From assembly GCA_025769875.1 (NCBI GenBank), contig JAGFNK010000120.1:58457-122456 (forward strand): a DNA stretch of 64,000 nucleotides. Reading direction: 5' to 3'. A model generated the notes under the pieces. That model searched no databases. It saw only the letters and a list, made by a program, of their open reading frames with translations, and was not told the DNA's origin. This DNA is from Russula earlei. Its lineage: Eukaryota; Basidiomycota; Agaricomycetes; Russulales; Russulaceae. Within the stretch, counting starts at the first letter, position 1. Each line of letters starts with the position of its first letter. A program made the position numbers and the translations under genes. Positions 10,377-21,697 of this stretch are shown here, piece by piece.

Positions 10377-11139
10377 AACAGGTGAGTAACAGACTGGAAA
10401 GCATGCTGACAACAGCACCAGACCCAAAGTGCCAATCTTGCATCTGCCCCCAGCGGCCAACACTAACCACACACACTCCACCACTGCACCCACCAACATG
10501 GAGAAACCAGAATGAGCCTTCACTTTAGTATCCCACAGGAAGGGGAAAAAAGACTCAATCATGGTAAAGGGAGCCTCCACACCTACACTAACTATGACCA
10601 CCATCACCCCAGCAGCCTATGCCACTATAGCAGCATTGGTAGCCAACATCCCAACCCAACCTGCTAGAACAAAACCAAAATTGGCCACCCTGACCACCAT
10701 CATGGAAGTTATGGTCCTGGGGTCAGGTGAGCTCAAAAACACACATATGGAACCAGACATCTGTGCCCAGGCTGTGGATGTGATAGTAAGAGAAGTATGC
10801 CTCAGCATGAGCAAGGTGGTCGCCAACCCAATCCCCCTCAAGGCTGGCAGATGGAGCATCCACCCATGCAGCAGAGGTAATCCTTTTCAAGGAGTAGGAC
10901 AACTGTGCTCATCCCTCAGGTGGTGTTACAGCATCACGGCTGTTAGAGCATTAGCTCAGGGTTCAGTGGGGCTGGATCAAAGAGGCCAGATCAAGGGTTT
11001 AGCATCTCAAGACTAAGTCAGGCAATGCCTCAGCCTGCAGACAGAGTCAATCTTCTGGTTTCACAGAAGAGGAGGATGATGAGAGAGAAGCAGAGGAGGA
11101 AGAGGAACACAGAGGTTCCTTGTGATGAGCTCAAGTCAA
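10377..11139. other. No recognisable gene
   Basis: Open frames on both strands (for example 10561-11016 plus, 10617-10859 minus) have transposon-like composition but no domain I recognise. The end of this stretch is purine-rich (GAGGA repeats near 11070-11110). Confidence 0.4.
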
Positions 11140-11766
11140 GCAGAGTGTAAGCCAGCACAAGCAAGTTGTGATTGAGAGAGGATACTGTCAAGACATGTAC
11201 TGCTGATCACTAAGGACTCAGGAGCAGGTGGGCAAGGGTCAGAACAGATGGTACATGGCGAGGGCAGCGTTGAACAGGAGGATGAGCCAAACGACGAGGA
11301 GGTACCAGATAGGGACTGGTAGGTGTTGCAAGAGGCAAAGGCAAAGACTAGAGGCCAGTGCAGTGAAGGGGCTTTAAACAAGGCAGTCGTTGAAGAGTAC
11401 CTTGGAGGCAAGGGGAATCTTTAAACTGAGCGGTCGCAGGGGAGTACCCAGGAGGATGAGAGTATCACAAATGGACAGTCTGACGACTGCCATGCTTCAT
11501 TGGGGCTTATATACAGTGTACAGGGTCGATTACAAAGGACTGGAACTATTCTAGACCCTTTGGTACCATCCAATAGGACTACAGAGGCATAAACTCACTT
11601 GTGTCAAGTTTCAGGCTTACTGAGCACATTACTGATCATTGTGGAGCGATGACATCATTATGATGTCACTGTGGAGTGCTTAGTGAGCCTATGAGGTCAC
11701 TGTGGAGTCGCTCAGTCAGCCATGATGTCATTGGGGCCTTGATGACATCAGATGAGTTATGCAACA
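11140..11766 (-). mobile_element. LTR-like promoter block
   Basis: Read on the minus strand, the block starts near TGTTGCATAACTC, has a TATA motif in TGTATATAAGCCCC (about 11505-11520) and a pyrimidine-rich downstream part, the usual plan of an LTR (U3, TATA, R-U5). The U3-like part holds four copies of TGATGTCA or its complement (11650-11657, 11661-11668, 11723-11730, 11743-11750). No primer-binding site or polyprotein was found, so the class of retroelement is open. Confidence 0.4.
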
Positions 11767-12278
11767 GTTTCTAAGGGTTTGTGCCGCTGTTTTGGGTTCT
11801 TGGTGGCTGGGTGACCATGTGGCTGCCACGCAATGATTACCCGATTAGGAAATGGGTGCCTGGTTGTGTTATGATGCCTTTGCAATAGCAATATCTTGCA
11901 CCGCAGGAAGGATAGCCCAGAAAATGGAAGGGAGTTGGCAATGCAAAGTGAGAGAGGTCTCTCTTGAGTGAAATAGGACAATCTTCAGCCAGGACCTGGC
12001 CTTGGTTTGTAACAGATACAGGGCAAGGGATGCATCAGGAAATGGGACAAAGCTAAGCTTGGGACATTCCCCAGCATTTACAGGCATTTAAATACTGTAT
12101 CTGGCAAGGCTGTACAGTACTATATGCAGAACAATAGATAAAGTTAAACCAATAGCAAAAAGGGATCAAACAATAGAAGATGAAACAAAAGGTGAAACAA
12201 TAGGAGTCAACCAAGATCAAGGGATGAAATGGTAACTGAGGGAATGAGGGCAGTGTGCAAAAATAGAAACAAGGGTTA
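11767..12278. other. No recognisable gene
   Basis: AT-rich sequence without a convincing frame. It may hold the 5' part of the LINE that follows. Confidence 0.4.
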
Positions 12279-15093
12279 GTGACAAGTAAGGGGAATCACA
12301 ACAGGTGGACCCACCTCCTCATGCATGGTGTCCTAGTCAAAGACAATGATGGCATCCTATTTGGACCAACAGAACTCCTCACAGAGGTAAGAACATTCCC
12401 AGGTCTCAGAAACACCCACTTCTCCTATGGCCCCAAGATGGCTAAAGCCAATAGAGAAAATCAATGGGCTATACTCAACTATCACCTTTGCCATCTCAGA
12501 CCTGAACAGAACACCCTCGCCAATTGACACACTGCACTATGTGGTGAGGAAGTCCACTTTGTCAAATGGATTGACAAGCCTGTGCTGGTACAATGCTTGA
12601 GGTGCCACGCACTAGGACACACAAAAAAGTCAAAGGCATGCACACTCAGAAAAGACTTGGTAAGATGCTTTATCTGCGGTGGAACACACCAATCCAAGGA
12701 GCATGACCAAAAGTGCACTCAGAAACACACCACCACAGGACTCTGCGATTGCACTCACTTCAAATGCCTAAATTGTCAACTGACTGGACACAACTGCAGA
12801 GATGCCAAGTGCCCCACTAGAGACAGCTACAGACCAAGGGCCCCACACAGGGCAGTATGCTTGAAGGATAAAGGTAAAGGCTGAGAACCTGACCCCTGAA
12901 ACAGAGGACGAGATACACCATGCATGGGTGGGGGAAGCTGCTTAACCACAACAACAAAGATGACATGTACATAGAACTAGATAAGGTAGGAGACGACCCC
13001 CTTTGACTGCAGTCCAGGACAAAGCCTCCAAACACACCCCCATCCCACAACCCCAATAGAGGTGGACTCACCCCAAACCACACCCAAGAGGAAAACCATC
13101 TCCTTCAGCCCCACCAAATAGTGGACACATGCACCACAACCAAACCAGCCAGGAACCAACATCACACACCACAACACTTCATCAGCCAAGACCCTCAGAG
13201 CCACTTGACACCAGACACCCACACTCATGCCCACAAGAGGAAGCACTGCCCCAACCAACCACCATACTGATGGAAACACCCAACATTATGTATAGCATCA
13301 GTTAACATGCATAGGTGCAATGCTATAACCCATGCACTACTAAACAGTGCCTCAGAAATAAACTTACTACTCATACAGGAACCAGAATGGCACAAAAGGA
13401 CAGCACACAAGATGGCATCAATGTCCTAGGTGGAGCAGCCTCCCCAGTGTGGGAACTCCTCTACCCATGTTTCAAAAATGGCCAAAGACCAAAGGTTATG
13501 TCCTATGTGCAAAAACAAAATCCAAACAACCAGAAAGCACCAGTTTTCACAGCCACAACAAGACAGGATGTCTGCAAACACCCGTGTGTCCAAGTGCTGG
13601 ACATAATACTGGACAACAAAACATGGCAAGTGATCAACTTCTACCATGACATTAGAGACACCTCAGCACTTGCTGCACTCCTAACAATAGATGTTGATCC
13701 CAACACCCCAACACTACTAATTGGCAACTTCAACACTCACTCCCCACCCTGGTCCCTGCAAGGAACCCCCAAATCATTGTAGGCCAACCACATTGAGGAC
13801 TGGATGGCAACCAACCTCCTCATTCTTGCGAACAACCCTGGAGAAGTAACACACAAAGGAGTGGCACATGAAAAAGACTCCATGATAGACCTAGCATGGC
13901 TCAATGTGGTGGCAGTAAGGTCTGCCACCTTCACTAACCTTGCTATAGACTGGCCTGGCTCCCTAGGCTCAGACCATGCCATGCTCAGAATTGTAGGTAA
14001 CCCCCTCACACACAACACTGACCCTGATACAGATAACATTGACCTGGGTTTCCTAGTGGACCCAGAATGGAAAGATGCATAGGTCAGGAACTTCAAGGAG
14101 GTATGTAAAAGACAATCCCCTGCCACAATTATGTCCATGGAGAAACTAGATGACAAAGTAGCCACATACATGTTGGACATCCAGCACATGAACAAAGAAA
14201 CACTAAAGTGGAGACACCAGCACCACTGACACATCACACCTTGGTGGAATGGGTGGAATGCAAAAGAGTGGTACTCTCACTCAAAGAAGCACCAAACAGG
14301 GACAAATGAAGGAGAGCACAGAGCACAGAAAGACTAAGACCACCATCCAAATGGTGAAGCAGCACTGGGCCAATGAATACATTGACTGGGCTCAACTCTG
14401 GGAAGTTGCTACCTGGAGACATGGACGCAAAACAACAAAAATTCCCCACTAAGAGGAGCCGAAAACATCACAAACTCCCATGACAAAATGGCTAACACCT
14501 TCTCACAGTGTTTCTTCACCAGGGACTGACAAGAGGTGGATATGCATTTCCCAGATGACCCAGAACTGCTCCAGCAACACCCCCTACCCTGAATCCAAAA
14601 AGACCTAATAAGTGAGTTACTAGGGAAAGCATCTGGATGATCAGCCCCAGGCCCCTCAAGACACTCCTGGATACTAATTAAATGGGCATAGGAAGCAAAC
14701 CTGGAGAGACTCCTTCACCTCCTCAAAAGCTGTCTCAGAGCTGGACACCACCCAAATGTATGGAAAGAAGTGATATTGTGCATCATACCCAAACCACACA
14801 GAGCTGACTATACATTAGCAAAAACTTCCACCCAATAGTGCTCCTAGAGTGCCTTGGTAAGCTTGGAAAGATTGTGGTGAAACTCATACACCAGGACATG
14901 GCCAAACATGAGATTGTCCCCACCTCTCAATATGGAGGAAGGAATGCATCATCAACAACCAACGCAGGCCTCGCTCTACTACATGACATTCAGGCAGCAC
15001 CAAGCAGGACTCAGATGTGGCATACTGCTGTTTGACATCCAAGGTTTTTTTGATACAGTACATCAATCATGGATGGTTAACACAGGTAATTGA
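12279..15093 (+). pseudogene. Non-LTR retrotransposon (LINE) relic: gag-like, endonuclease, RT
   Basis: ORF1 part: 12279-12884 in one frame with a single TGA at 12525; it ends in three cysteine knuckles (CLRCHALGH, CFICGGTHQSKEH, CLNCQLTGHNC). ORF2 part: an AP-type endonuclease from about 13288, with LLLIQEPEWH (catalytic Glu), LTIDVD then LLIGNFNTHSP, and GSDHAML (catalytic His). Asp of the usual GDFN motif is Asn here. A frameshift lies near 13428. Reverse-transcriptase pieces follow at 14640-15093: LERLLHLLKSCLRAGHHPNVW, then YGGRNASSTTNAGL and LLFDIQGFFDTVH. The RT stops there, before the YxDD motif. Many stops and shifts make it inactive. The domain order fits the Tad/I-like LINEs of fungi. 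Confidence 0.82.
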
Positions 15094-15135
15094 GAATCTT
15101 GGCTTTGCACCAGAATTGGATTCCATGGCTTCTAG

Positions 15136-16100
15136 TCAGGCCATAAAAGGGGCCATTGCTTTCATGACCACCTGAGTGATGGCAGCATTATCTGTGTGTG
15201 TGGCACCCTGTGTTTCTGTCAGTAGTCTAGGGGGGGACTTACTTTTGGGGGTTTGGTGTGGGGGAAGGTTCCACCTGTCTGTTGAGTAGGTGTGGGGTGT
15301 AAGGAGGGCATGAACCATTTCATCCTCTTGGTGTGTGTGGGTTGGGGTGTGTGTCACTCATTCCAGTGGGTGTTGTTACCCAGGGGTGTTGGTCAAGTGA
15401 GATGGCAGGGCAGACCCAGAGATGGTCCTTTTACATCCTGCTTTGGGTGTCATCTGTAGCTGATCAGTGTTTCTTTTCAAGGAGAGAGTTAGACCTAGTT
15501 CCTCAGCTGTGTTCATGAAGAAAGTTACATTTCTGCCTCATGTGGCTTTAACAATTTCTGACTCCTGTGCTGCCACTCTTTGCTCCACCTGCTTTTCCTT
15601 CCAAATCCTCCAGGTTTCCTCTATCTCAGTTGTTGCCTTTTTGGCAACTTTTCTCTGGTAATCCTCTGGAGTACTAGAGAGCTCACCTTGGTAGTCTAGG
15701 AGGTTTGTTGCAAGGTGCATTGTCAAAGGGTTAGCCATGTCAGTAAGCCTGTGGAAGTAGGTGGGGAGGGCAGGTTCTGTTGGGGCCAGGTCTGTGGCTT
15801 TCGTGATGGCAGATGCTACCTCACTTTCTTCAAGGTTTTCTATTGCCTGTAGGAAGCCCTGTCCTATGGCATTCATTAGGAGGCAGCTGATTTGGGCCCA
15901 CTCTGTGGCATCTAGGAACCCTGTGGTTTTTTGGGGGAGGAATCCTTTTTGGATGGTGTTGAGGACCTCTGAGGCATGAGAGAGTAGGTCGGAGGTGTTT
16001 TCTCCGTCCTGTGGTTGGCCCGTAGTGGCCTCGTTGCTGTTGGCTGTGGCCTCGCAACAGGGCTAGGCTTTTTTGTTGCTCCCCTTCTGGTAGTTGAGCC
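15136..16100 (-). pseudogene. LINE ORF1 (gag-like) fragment, opposite strand
   Basis: On the minus strand, 15876-15538 encodes a helical, charged segment (VASAITKATDLAPTEPALP, then EETWRIWKEKQVEQRV), and 15357-15136 a Pro/Thr-rich segment. The frames 16210-15830 upstream overlap and look frameshifted. The composition and position fit the N-terminal part of a LINE ORF1, but there is no zinc knuckle to prove it. It meets the plus-strand LINE relic tail-to-tail near 15100. Confidence 0.45.
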
Positions 16101-16665
16101 TTCCCTGGGTCGGGGGAAGTCCCCTTACTTTCCCTCCCCCACGCTGACTTTCCTAAAATGGTAATATCGACACATGACGTGTAAAATAAATAACAACAAA
16201 TAAAGGGCAATTTATCGCATTGGAGTCATGTATTGCTATATTATGCATTACATGGAACATAGAAGTAAATTGTTGGGGGCATTGAGAGGTGGGATCAAAG
16301 GAGGTGTGGGCGTGTGGTGGCGTGGTGTTAATGAGGTGGAGAATGCGGCGTGCATGCAGATGCCATTGCGTGTCACAGTGGCGATGACGATGCAAATGCA
16401 TCATCCGAGTCCATGCGTAGGCACGCGGTGGGGGTAGCGCACCAGTCGGGGCACGCGGAGTCCGTGGGGCTTGATCCAGAGGAGTGTGTGAGATGGAAAG
16501 AGAAAGAGAAGGAGGAGAATAGGAAGGAGGACGCGTGGGCGAGGGAGATGAGAGGAAGAGGGAGACGAAAGATGAAGGGAAAGGAAGACGCGTGGGCGAG
16601 GGACGTGTGGGAGGTGGGGGCGAGTGCAGGTCATGTGAGTTTCCCAGTCAGCGGGCTCACACACC
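16101..16665. other. No recognisable gene
   Basis: A G/A-rich stretch (GAGAAAGAGAAGGAGGAG type) with no supported frame. Confidence 0.4.
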
Positions 16666-18225
16666 TTACATCTCCCGGGGGGTTAAAATTTGACCATCCC
16701 CGGTCAATCTTCGTCTTGTGAGGAGATTTCGGCGTTGTGCGTGCGTGAAATCGTCGAGAATGGCCTCTGGCTCCAAAATTTGCGTGTCTGGCGTGTCGGC
16801 GAACGGCTTGTGATGGTGGCGGCGTGTTTCTTCGTTATCAAACTCGTGGCGTTCTTCTATTTGTTCCTCGTTAACGTCTTTTACGAGGCGTGGCGGCGAG
16901 ACGGCGGTTGGCAGACAAGAGATGGCAGGTGGTCGGGAAGCAGGAGCGTGGGCGGCAAGCGAGAGTTCATAGCCATAAGCGTAGGGGACACGACTGGTGC
17001 TAGAGCAGCTGGGGAGGTGGCTGGCGATACAGCGGACGGGGCTGACGCGCGAAGGGAGGGGCGATGCGTTGACGGAGGTGGAGGGATGGTGGGCAGCGAG
17101 CCCGGCTTGTGTGGCTGTCGCGCTGACGTCTTCCGGCCGCGGCGTCGAGGTCGTCTCCATAGCAGGTGGCGGCGGCACGCGTGGACGATGGCACGCGAAC
17201 GGACGGGGAGGCGATGTGGGAGGTGGTGTGTGGCGCGATATTGTCGTCGGCGGGGGCTTCTCCTGCGGTGACGGCGTGGCGGCGGTTGTGGATCGTTCTG
17301 CGGGGCGGCGTTGCTGGGCTCAGGTCCGAGGCCTTGGTCTTCTTGGGTGGTGCTGGTGGCGTGAGGTGACGACGGTGCTTCGTTGCTGGTGTCGTGCGTG
17401 ACTGAGACTGATGCGGCGGGCGCTGAGACAGTGGCTGGGGGTGTGACCAAGGAGACGAACGGAGGGGGGACGGAGTGGGCACGCGGGGGCGACGGCAGAC
17501 GGCGGGGACAGAGCGGTGGAGGCTGACGCGGTGGAGACGGATATGACAGGGGCAGGAGTCTATGGGTCGGCAGGAGTCGAGACGGGGGCGACGGCGGGGG
17601 CTGAAACGACGGCGGACAAGGCGACGGACAAGGCTGAGGGCGTGGTGGCGACGGTTGGCTGAGCTGAGCCTGAGGCGGCAGGCGGCGCTAAGACGTTGGT
17701 GGGCGAGGCTGGGGCTACGGGTGCGGCAGCGCGCAAGACGAGGACTGGGGCGGCAATCGGAGACGTAGAGGCGCGGCTGGCAATGCCAGTGATACGACGG
17801 TTGACGGGCCTGAGGAATCTTGGAGTTGAAGCGGCGGAGGGCGAGACTGGAACGGAGAGGGGCAACATGGAGGCAGTGGCGGCGGCTGGTGATACTACTG
17901 AGGGCGCGGGCGAGCGGCGCCGGTGGGAGTGATTAAATCGATGATGGCAGGTGGGGCGATGGGCGATGGCGAAGGCGACTGGTGGAGCGGAGACACTCGA
18001 GGGTGAGGCGACGATAGACGGGGTTGGAGGCGCGGGAAACCGCAGGGACGACGGGAGCAGGTGATAACGGCCCCTTCGTGGGCTTGTGAATCTGCGCGGG
18101 TTTTCTCCCTTTTGACGCGTGTAATGTTGCTTTCTTGGTCTTGCGGCCTTTTGTCGTTGTCGGCCTGAAGTTTGATTTGACGGTTTCGACATGGCACATC
18201 GTCTCGAAACCTTGTACATGGTCAC
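16666..18225 (-). pseudogene. Second, diverged copy of the Pro/Ala/Ser-rich element protein
   Basis: Minus-strand frames here match the sequence at 2241-3800. 17450-16881 shares SVTHDTSN and SNAAPQ plus the basic tail; 17178-16666 shares PPPPAME and RPEDVSAT and ends in LTGDGQILTPREM, which aligns at DNA level with 3772-3810. The upstream frame 18225-17560 begins MTMYKVSRRC and is rich in Ser, Pro, Ala and Val, like the N-terminal part of copy 1. No TIR like that of 1816/4486 is seen at its ends. Several overlapping frames are open and the true frame is not settled. It is a relic of the same mobile family in the opposite orientation. Confidence 0.45.
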
Positions 18226-18426
18226 ATGACCTTGATTTATAATGATATTTGGTTGATATTTGTTCTACTTTCTATTTTTGGAAATGTCAGTGTGGGGGAG
18301 AGGCTCAGGGGGCTCAGGGGCTCTTCTCGGGGTTGGGGGCGCTTTTGGGTGGGGTTAGGGTTGGGCGGTGGTGGTAGGTAGCGGACCGCGGACCGAGATC
18401 CATGTTAAGAACCTGGACGTTATGTT

Positions 18427-19329
18427 ATGGCTAATATCGTTCGTTCCGCCAAGTCTGGCAGTGACTGGACGCGCAGTGACCTGGATTCATATCATATCAC
18501 CATCCATCAAGTGGACCACCTTTTGTTCTTTGGCTTACAGGTGAATCGCCGCAGCTCCGCCTCCGCATTCGTCATTGGGAAGACTTTAACCTATTTTTAC
18601 ATCACAGGAGTTGCCACAACCTGTGATTGATCAAGAGCTGCTGAACATTCTCGATGCTGACACTATGCAACAAGATCGTAACGCAGAGTTGATCGGGTTG
18701 CTTGATCTCGCCATGATCCCCGATAAGGGTGAAACCGCGGTCGATGATTTTGTCGTCGAACTGTTCAAGGTTCTGGGCTATGTTCGTCGGCAACGATTGG
18801 CACGCACGAGAGTGGACCTCCCCCTTCTTATTTGCTGTGAAGAGAGACATGCGAAGACAGATGTCTGTATTGTTGATCGCTCTCAGAATGATATCCTTCT
18901 CCTTGTCCAGGAGGACAGGAGGTTGCAGCAATTGGAGCCAGCCCATGCGCGGGCTCAGCTTGTAGCGGAAGCAGTTGCGGCCTTTAATGAGAACAACGCA
19001 CAAAGGGAGGCCATGGGACTTCCACCATTGATCAGCAAGGTGAGCCATTTCTTGAGTTGGTTGATTGGTTGACCTAATTTGGTGACTAGGTCATGCCTGG
19101 CATCGTAATGGTTGGCACGTCGCCCGCATTCTTCAAGATTCCTGTCACGCAGACCCTGTCGGATCATGTCGCTCATGGGACCTATCCTCCAGCGGAAACA
19201 CGAGTCACTTATTGCTATCCGCCTGTCCCTCGTCCTGTTCGTCGGCGTAGTGAAGGGATGAAGCCTCTCGATAACAGACGTGAGATGCTAAAGTGCTATG
19301 AGGCGTTCAAGGCGATCGTGGGTATATGA
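18427..19329 (+). CDS. Uncharacterised basidiomycete protein, possibly PD-(D/E)XK-like
   Basis: Three exons (18427-18540, 18608-19039, 19090-19329) give 261 residues with phase-0 junctions and good GT-AG borders. The protein starts MANIVRSAKSGSDWTRSD and ends with RRREMLKCYEAFKAIVGI-like sequence. The middle has HAKTDVCIVD and, 4-8 residues later, ILLLVQEDRR. An Asp followed by a strand and a QED-(K/R) group resembles a PD-(D/E)XK nuclease fold, but with Arg where Lys is expected; this is inference only. I recall this as a lineage-specific family in mushroom genomes, often near mobile elements, without a known role. The frame is complete, so it may be expressed. Confidence 0.75.
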
Positions 19330-20068
19330 TTTCGACTCTGGTGTATGAGGGAAATTGTTGCCGCTTTACTTTACTTTTAGTCCTGTGACCAGACCGTCAA
19401 TAAAAACACTAGTGGTACTAGTGTTGGGTACATTATGCCTTCCCCTTCGCCATGTGCACCCTTTTCTTTTTCCTTCATTTTCTTATTCTTCACTTTATTA
19501 CAACACATCCCATGACCACAAACATCCGTCCTTTCATGAGTCTCCAGGGACGACAATGACGTTGGCGGACCGAAAGACACCATAGCTATTTCACTTGCTT
19601 TTCACTGCATGGCGTCTTCGGACAAATAGTATGATTCCCGCTACAACTCAAACTCTCCAGGTCCATGACATACAAGATATGGATTTGAATATAAAAAGCA
19701 TAAGAGCATCCGAAGTCCAAATGATCATAGCTGTAGGAAATCTGAGCAGCAACAATCCAATGCGTAAATAAGCACATTAAGCAGCGGAGGTATAATCGCA
19801 CGAGGGTGCGTTTGCATGGGATTTTTCGGTGCGATGGTCATACTGGTTCCCAATTGAGACGGAAATGCTCTTGTATGTTCTTGATGGTGCTCCACGGCAT
19901 CGGCATGAGTGGTGATCGATGAAGCGCATCTGGGAAGTGGCCAGCCTTGGCGTACTCGTTTACGCTGTCCCACAAACGACGATCGATCCGCAACCCACGA
20001 TTGCGGAAGAGAGTTGCCAGCCCGTACCCAGAAACAACGGATGTGCAACACATAGCATCGATATTCAG
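19330..20068. other. No convincing gene
   Basis: Short frames on both strands only. The minus-strand frame 20053-19838 (GLATLFRNRGLRIDRRLW and on) is fairly protein-like, but no acceptor site links it to the exon upstream. Confidence 0.35.
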
Positions 20069-20509
20069 TCAATGGGATGCATGGGTTTCAGAGTCGTTAC
20101 GCAAGCAACACTCACAGCTGAATAAAAAGAAGGCGCCAACGAGGCCCACGATCGTCCACTTGGTGACAGGTTCCAAGCTGCCAGGACCACTAGGTTTGTC
20201 GGTGCTCAAAGTGACGCCCCCACTGTGCCGACACTACTCCCTGCCCGAGGGCCGTTAACTTCCGACTTCAGCTTGAGAAAATCTTGACTAGCTGGACAAT
20301 ATCGGCATCAAGCAGTAATTATCAGCTTACGAGACGGGAATTCGGTTTGGTGGAGCGGTTTGGCCAACGGAGATAGCGGCGGTGCGAGTTTCTTGAGGGA
20401 CGGAACCGTCAGAGGTGCAGACGAAGACACTCGGAGACCGGCACAGTAGCGTCGTCGTTGGAGATAACACATGCACATCGAGCACAGTTTCAACTTTCGG
20501 CTTCATCAT
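20069..20509 (-). CDS. Small single-pass membrane protein, hypothetical
   Basis: Two exons on the minus strand (20509-20331 and 20222-20069), joined across a 108-bp intron, give about 110 residues. The start is ATGATGAAGCCG. Residues about 80-95 form one hydrophobic segment (KWTIVGLVGAFFLFS), preceded by Ser/Thr/Pro-rich sequence and followed by a short Cys-containing tail. The DNA around the second exon end also resembles a donor site (GTGAGTG), so a longer protein continuing into 20053-19838 is possible. A strong hairpin lies about 50 bp upstream of the start. No family recognised. Confidence 0.35.
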
Positions 20510-20560
20510 AATCACCTGGGTGAGAGGGTCGCTCGTTTCGTGGGCGGAAGGCAGCTAGTC

Positions 20561-20611
20561 CTTCCAGCCGTCCGAAGGGGGACTCCGAGTCCCTGTTCGG
20601 ACGGCTGGAAG
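20561..20611. repeat. Strong two-part hairpin upstream of the minus-strand gene
   Basis: Outer stem of 16 perfect pairs, CTTCCAGCCGTCCGAA (20561-20576) with its complement at 20596-20611. The loop holds a second perfect stem, GGGACT/AGTCCC (20579-20584 and 20588-20593). If transcribed it would lie in the 5' leader of the gene starting at 20509. Confidence 0.8.
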
Positions 20612-20954
20612 TCAGAATAGAGAGACAAGTGATTCGCGTCACAGGCCTCAAAAATAACACAAAAGTTTTACTGATATTCTTATTGCTAAATAACACTATA
20701 ATTACTTAGTGGATTGAGCTCAAAATGACTGGAGATAACTTGAACACGTATGTGGCCGAAGCTGGGTCCCTCCAAGTACGGTGAGTCAGCAATTCATGGA
20801 TCATCCACATGAAATTGGTGCAATGCACATGGCCCTGGAGAAGCCGTTCGATAGATGGCGGGCGTGTACAGAGTATCGTACATTACAAAAGGGGGGAACC
20901 TCGCGTATTAATAGACACGTAGTGTATGACGATTAAGAATGGCGCATGAGGGGA

Positions 20955-21344
20955 TCAACGTCGGAGATCCCTACCCACTGAGGAGTTCGTATCGGACATA
21001 GCCGACGATGTCATATTGACTAAGGTATTCGTTTGTGGATCGAGTGCGCCAAAGAAGTTGTCGTCATCCACGACCTTTGCATTATCTGGCCATGTTCCAT
21101 CTCTACGCCAACCGGCGTACAAGATCTTCACCTACAAACCCAACAACACAGCCAAGAGTGAGGAGGTCAGTGGAAACGGGGGAACGTATACGTACGACAG
21201 CTCGGAGGGGTAGATAATTTTTGAGTCTACCGCCCGCGATAAGGCCCTTCCATACCATATTAAGACCAGCATCCCAAACGGAGGGCAGCTCTAAGGCTCC
21301 GGGTTCGTCGAGTAAGTTTTCTAACCTCACGCGAGTGGCAGATG
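20955..21344 (-). CDS. Hypothetical protein, two 3' exons
   Basis: The last exon (21131-20955, 59 codons with stop) reads VKILYAGWRRDGTWPDNAK, then DNFFGALDP, and ends SVGRDLRR. It joins in phase across a 64-bp intron (21132-21195, GTACGT...TTGTAG) to an upstream exon reading NLLDEPGALELPSVWDAG and GLIAGGRLKNYLPLRAV. The upstream start was not settled; the frame stays open to 21585. It is divergent from the GRR1-like gene at 21698. I do not recognise the family. Confidence 0.4.
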
Positions 21345-21697
21345 GAGCCCGGTCAAGGCGAGTGAGAACTGTGGGTGTTGTCCATAGAGCACGCCGTGCA
21401 ACAAAATGTTCTGGACCGGGTGGGGGAAGATCTGCATGTGCGAGGAGGTGTGCAAAGGTAGGTGGGTGGGGGCTGCTAAGGGAGAAGAAATGAGATGAGA
21501 GGGACCAGGTAGGGGAAGAGGGATGGATGCGGACTGGGAAGAAGATAAGCTTGTAACGGACGGGGACATGTATGGAGAAGAACAAAGCAGAGAGATCGCG
21601 CCAGGTCGGATTAGGATCAGATGTCTCACGGTCTTACCAGTCATCGCCCTCTCAACCGAGACACAACCCTTCCCCAATTCTTTTCTTTTCGTTCATT

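Noticed and set aside
18351..18366. Telomere-like GGGGTTAGGGTTGGG
   Set aside because: Only about one and a half units inside a G-rich stretch; no array, so it is not a telomere or an interstitial telomeric repeat.
19919..20125. Plus-strand frame of 68 codons
   Set aside because: No domain, no neighbouring exons; likely chance.
21016..21213. Plus-strand frame of 65 codons
   Set aside because: The minus-strand exons 21131-20955 and upstream, joined by a good intron, fit better.
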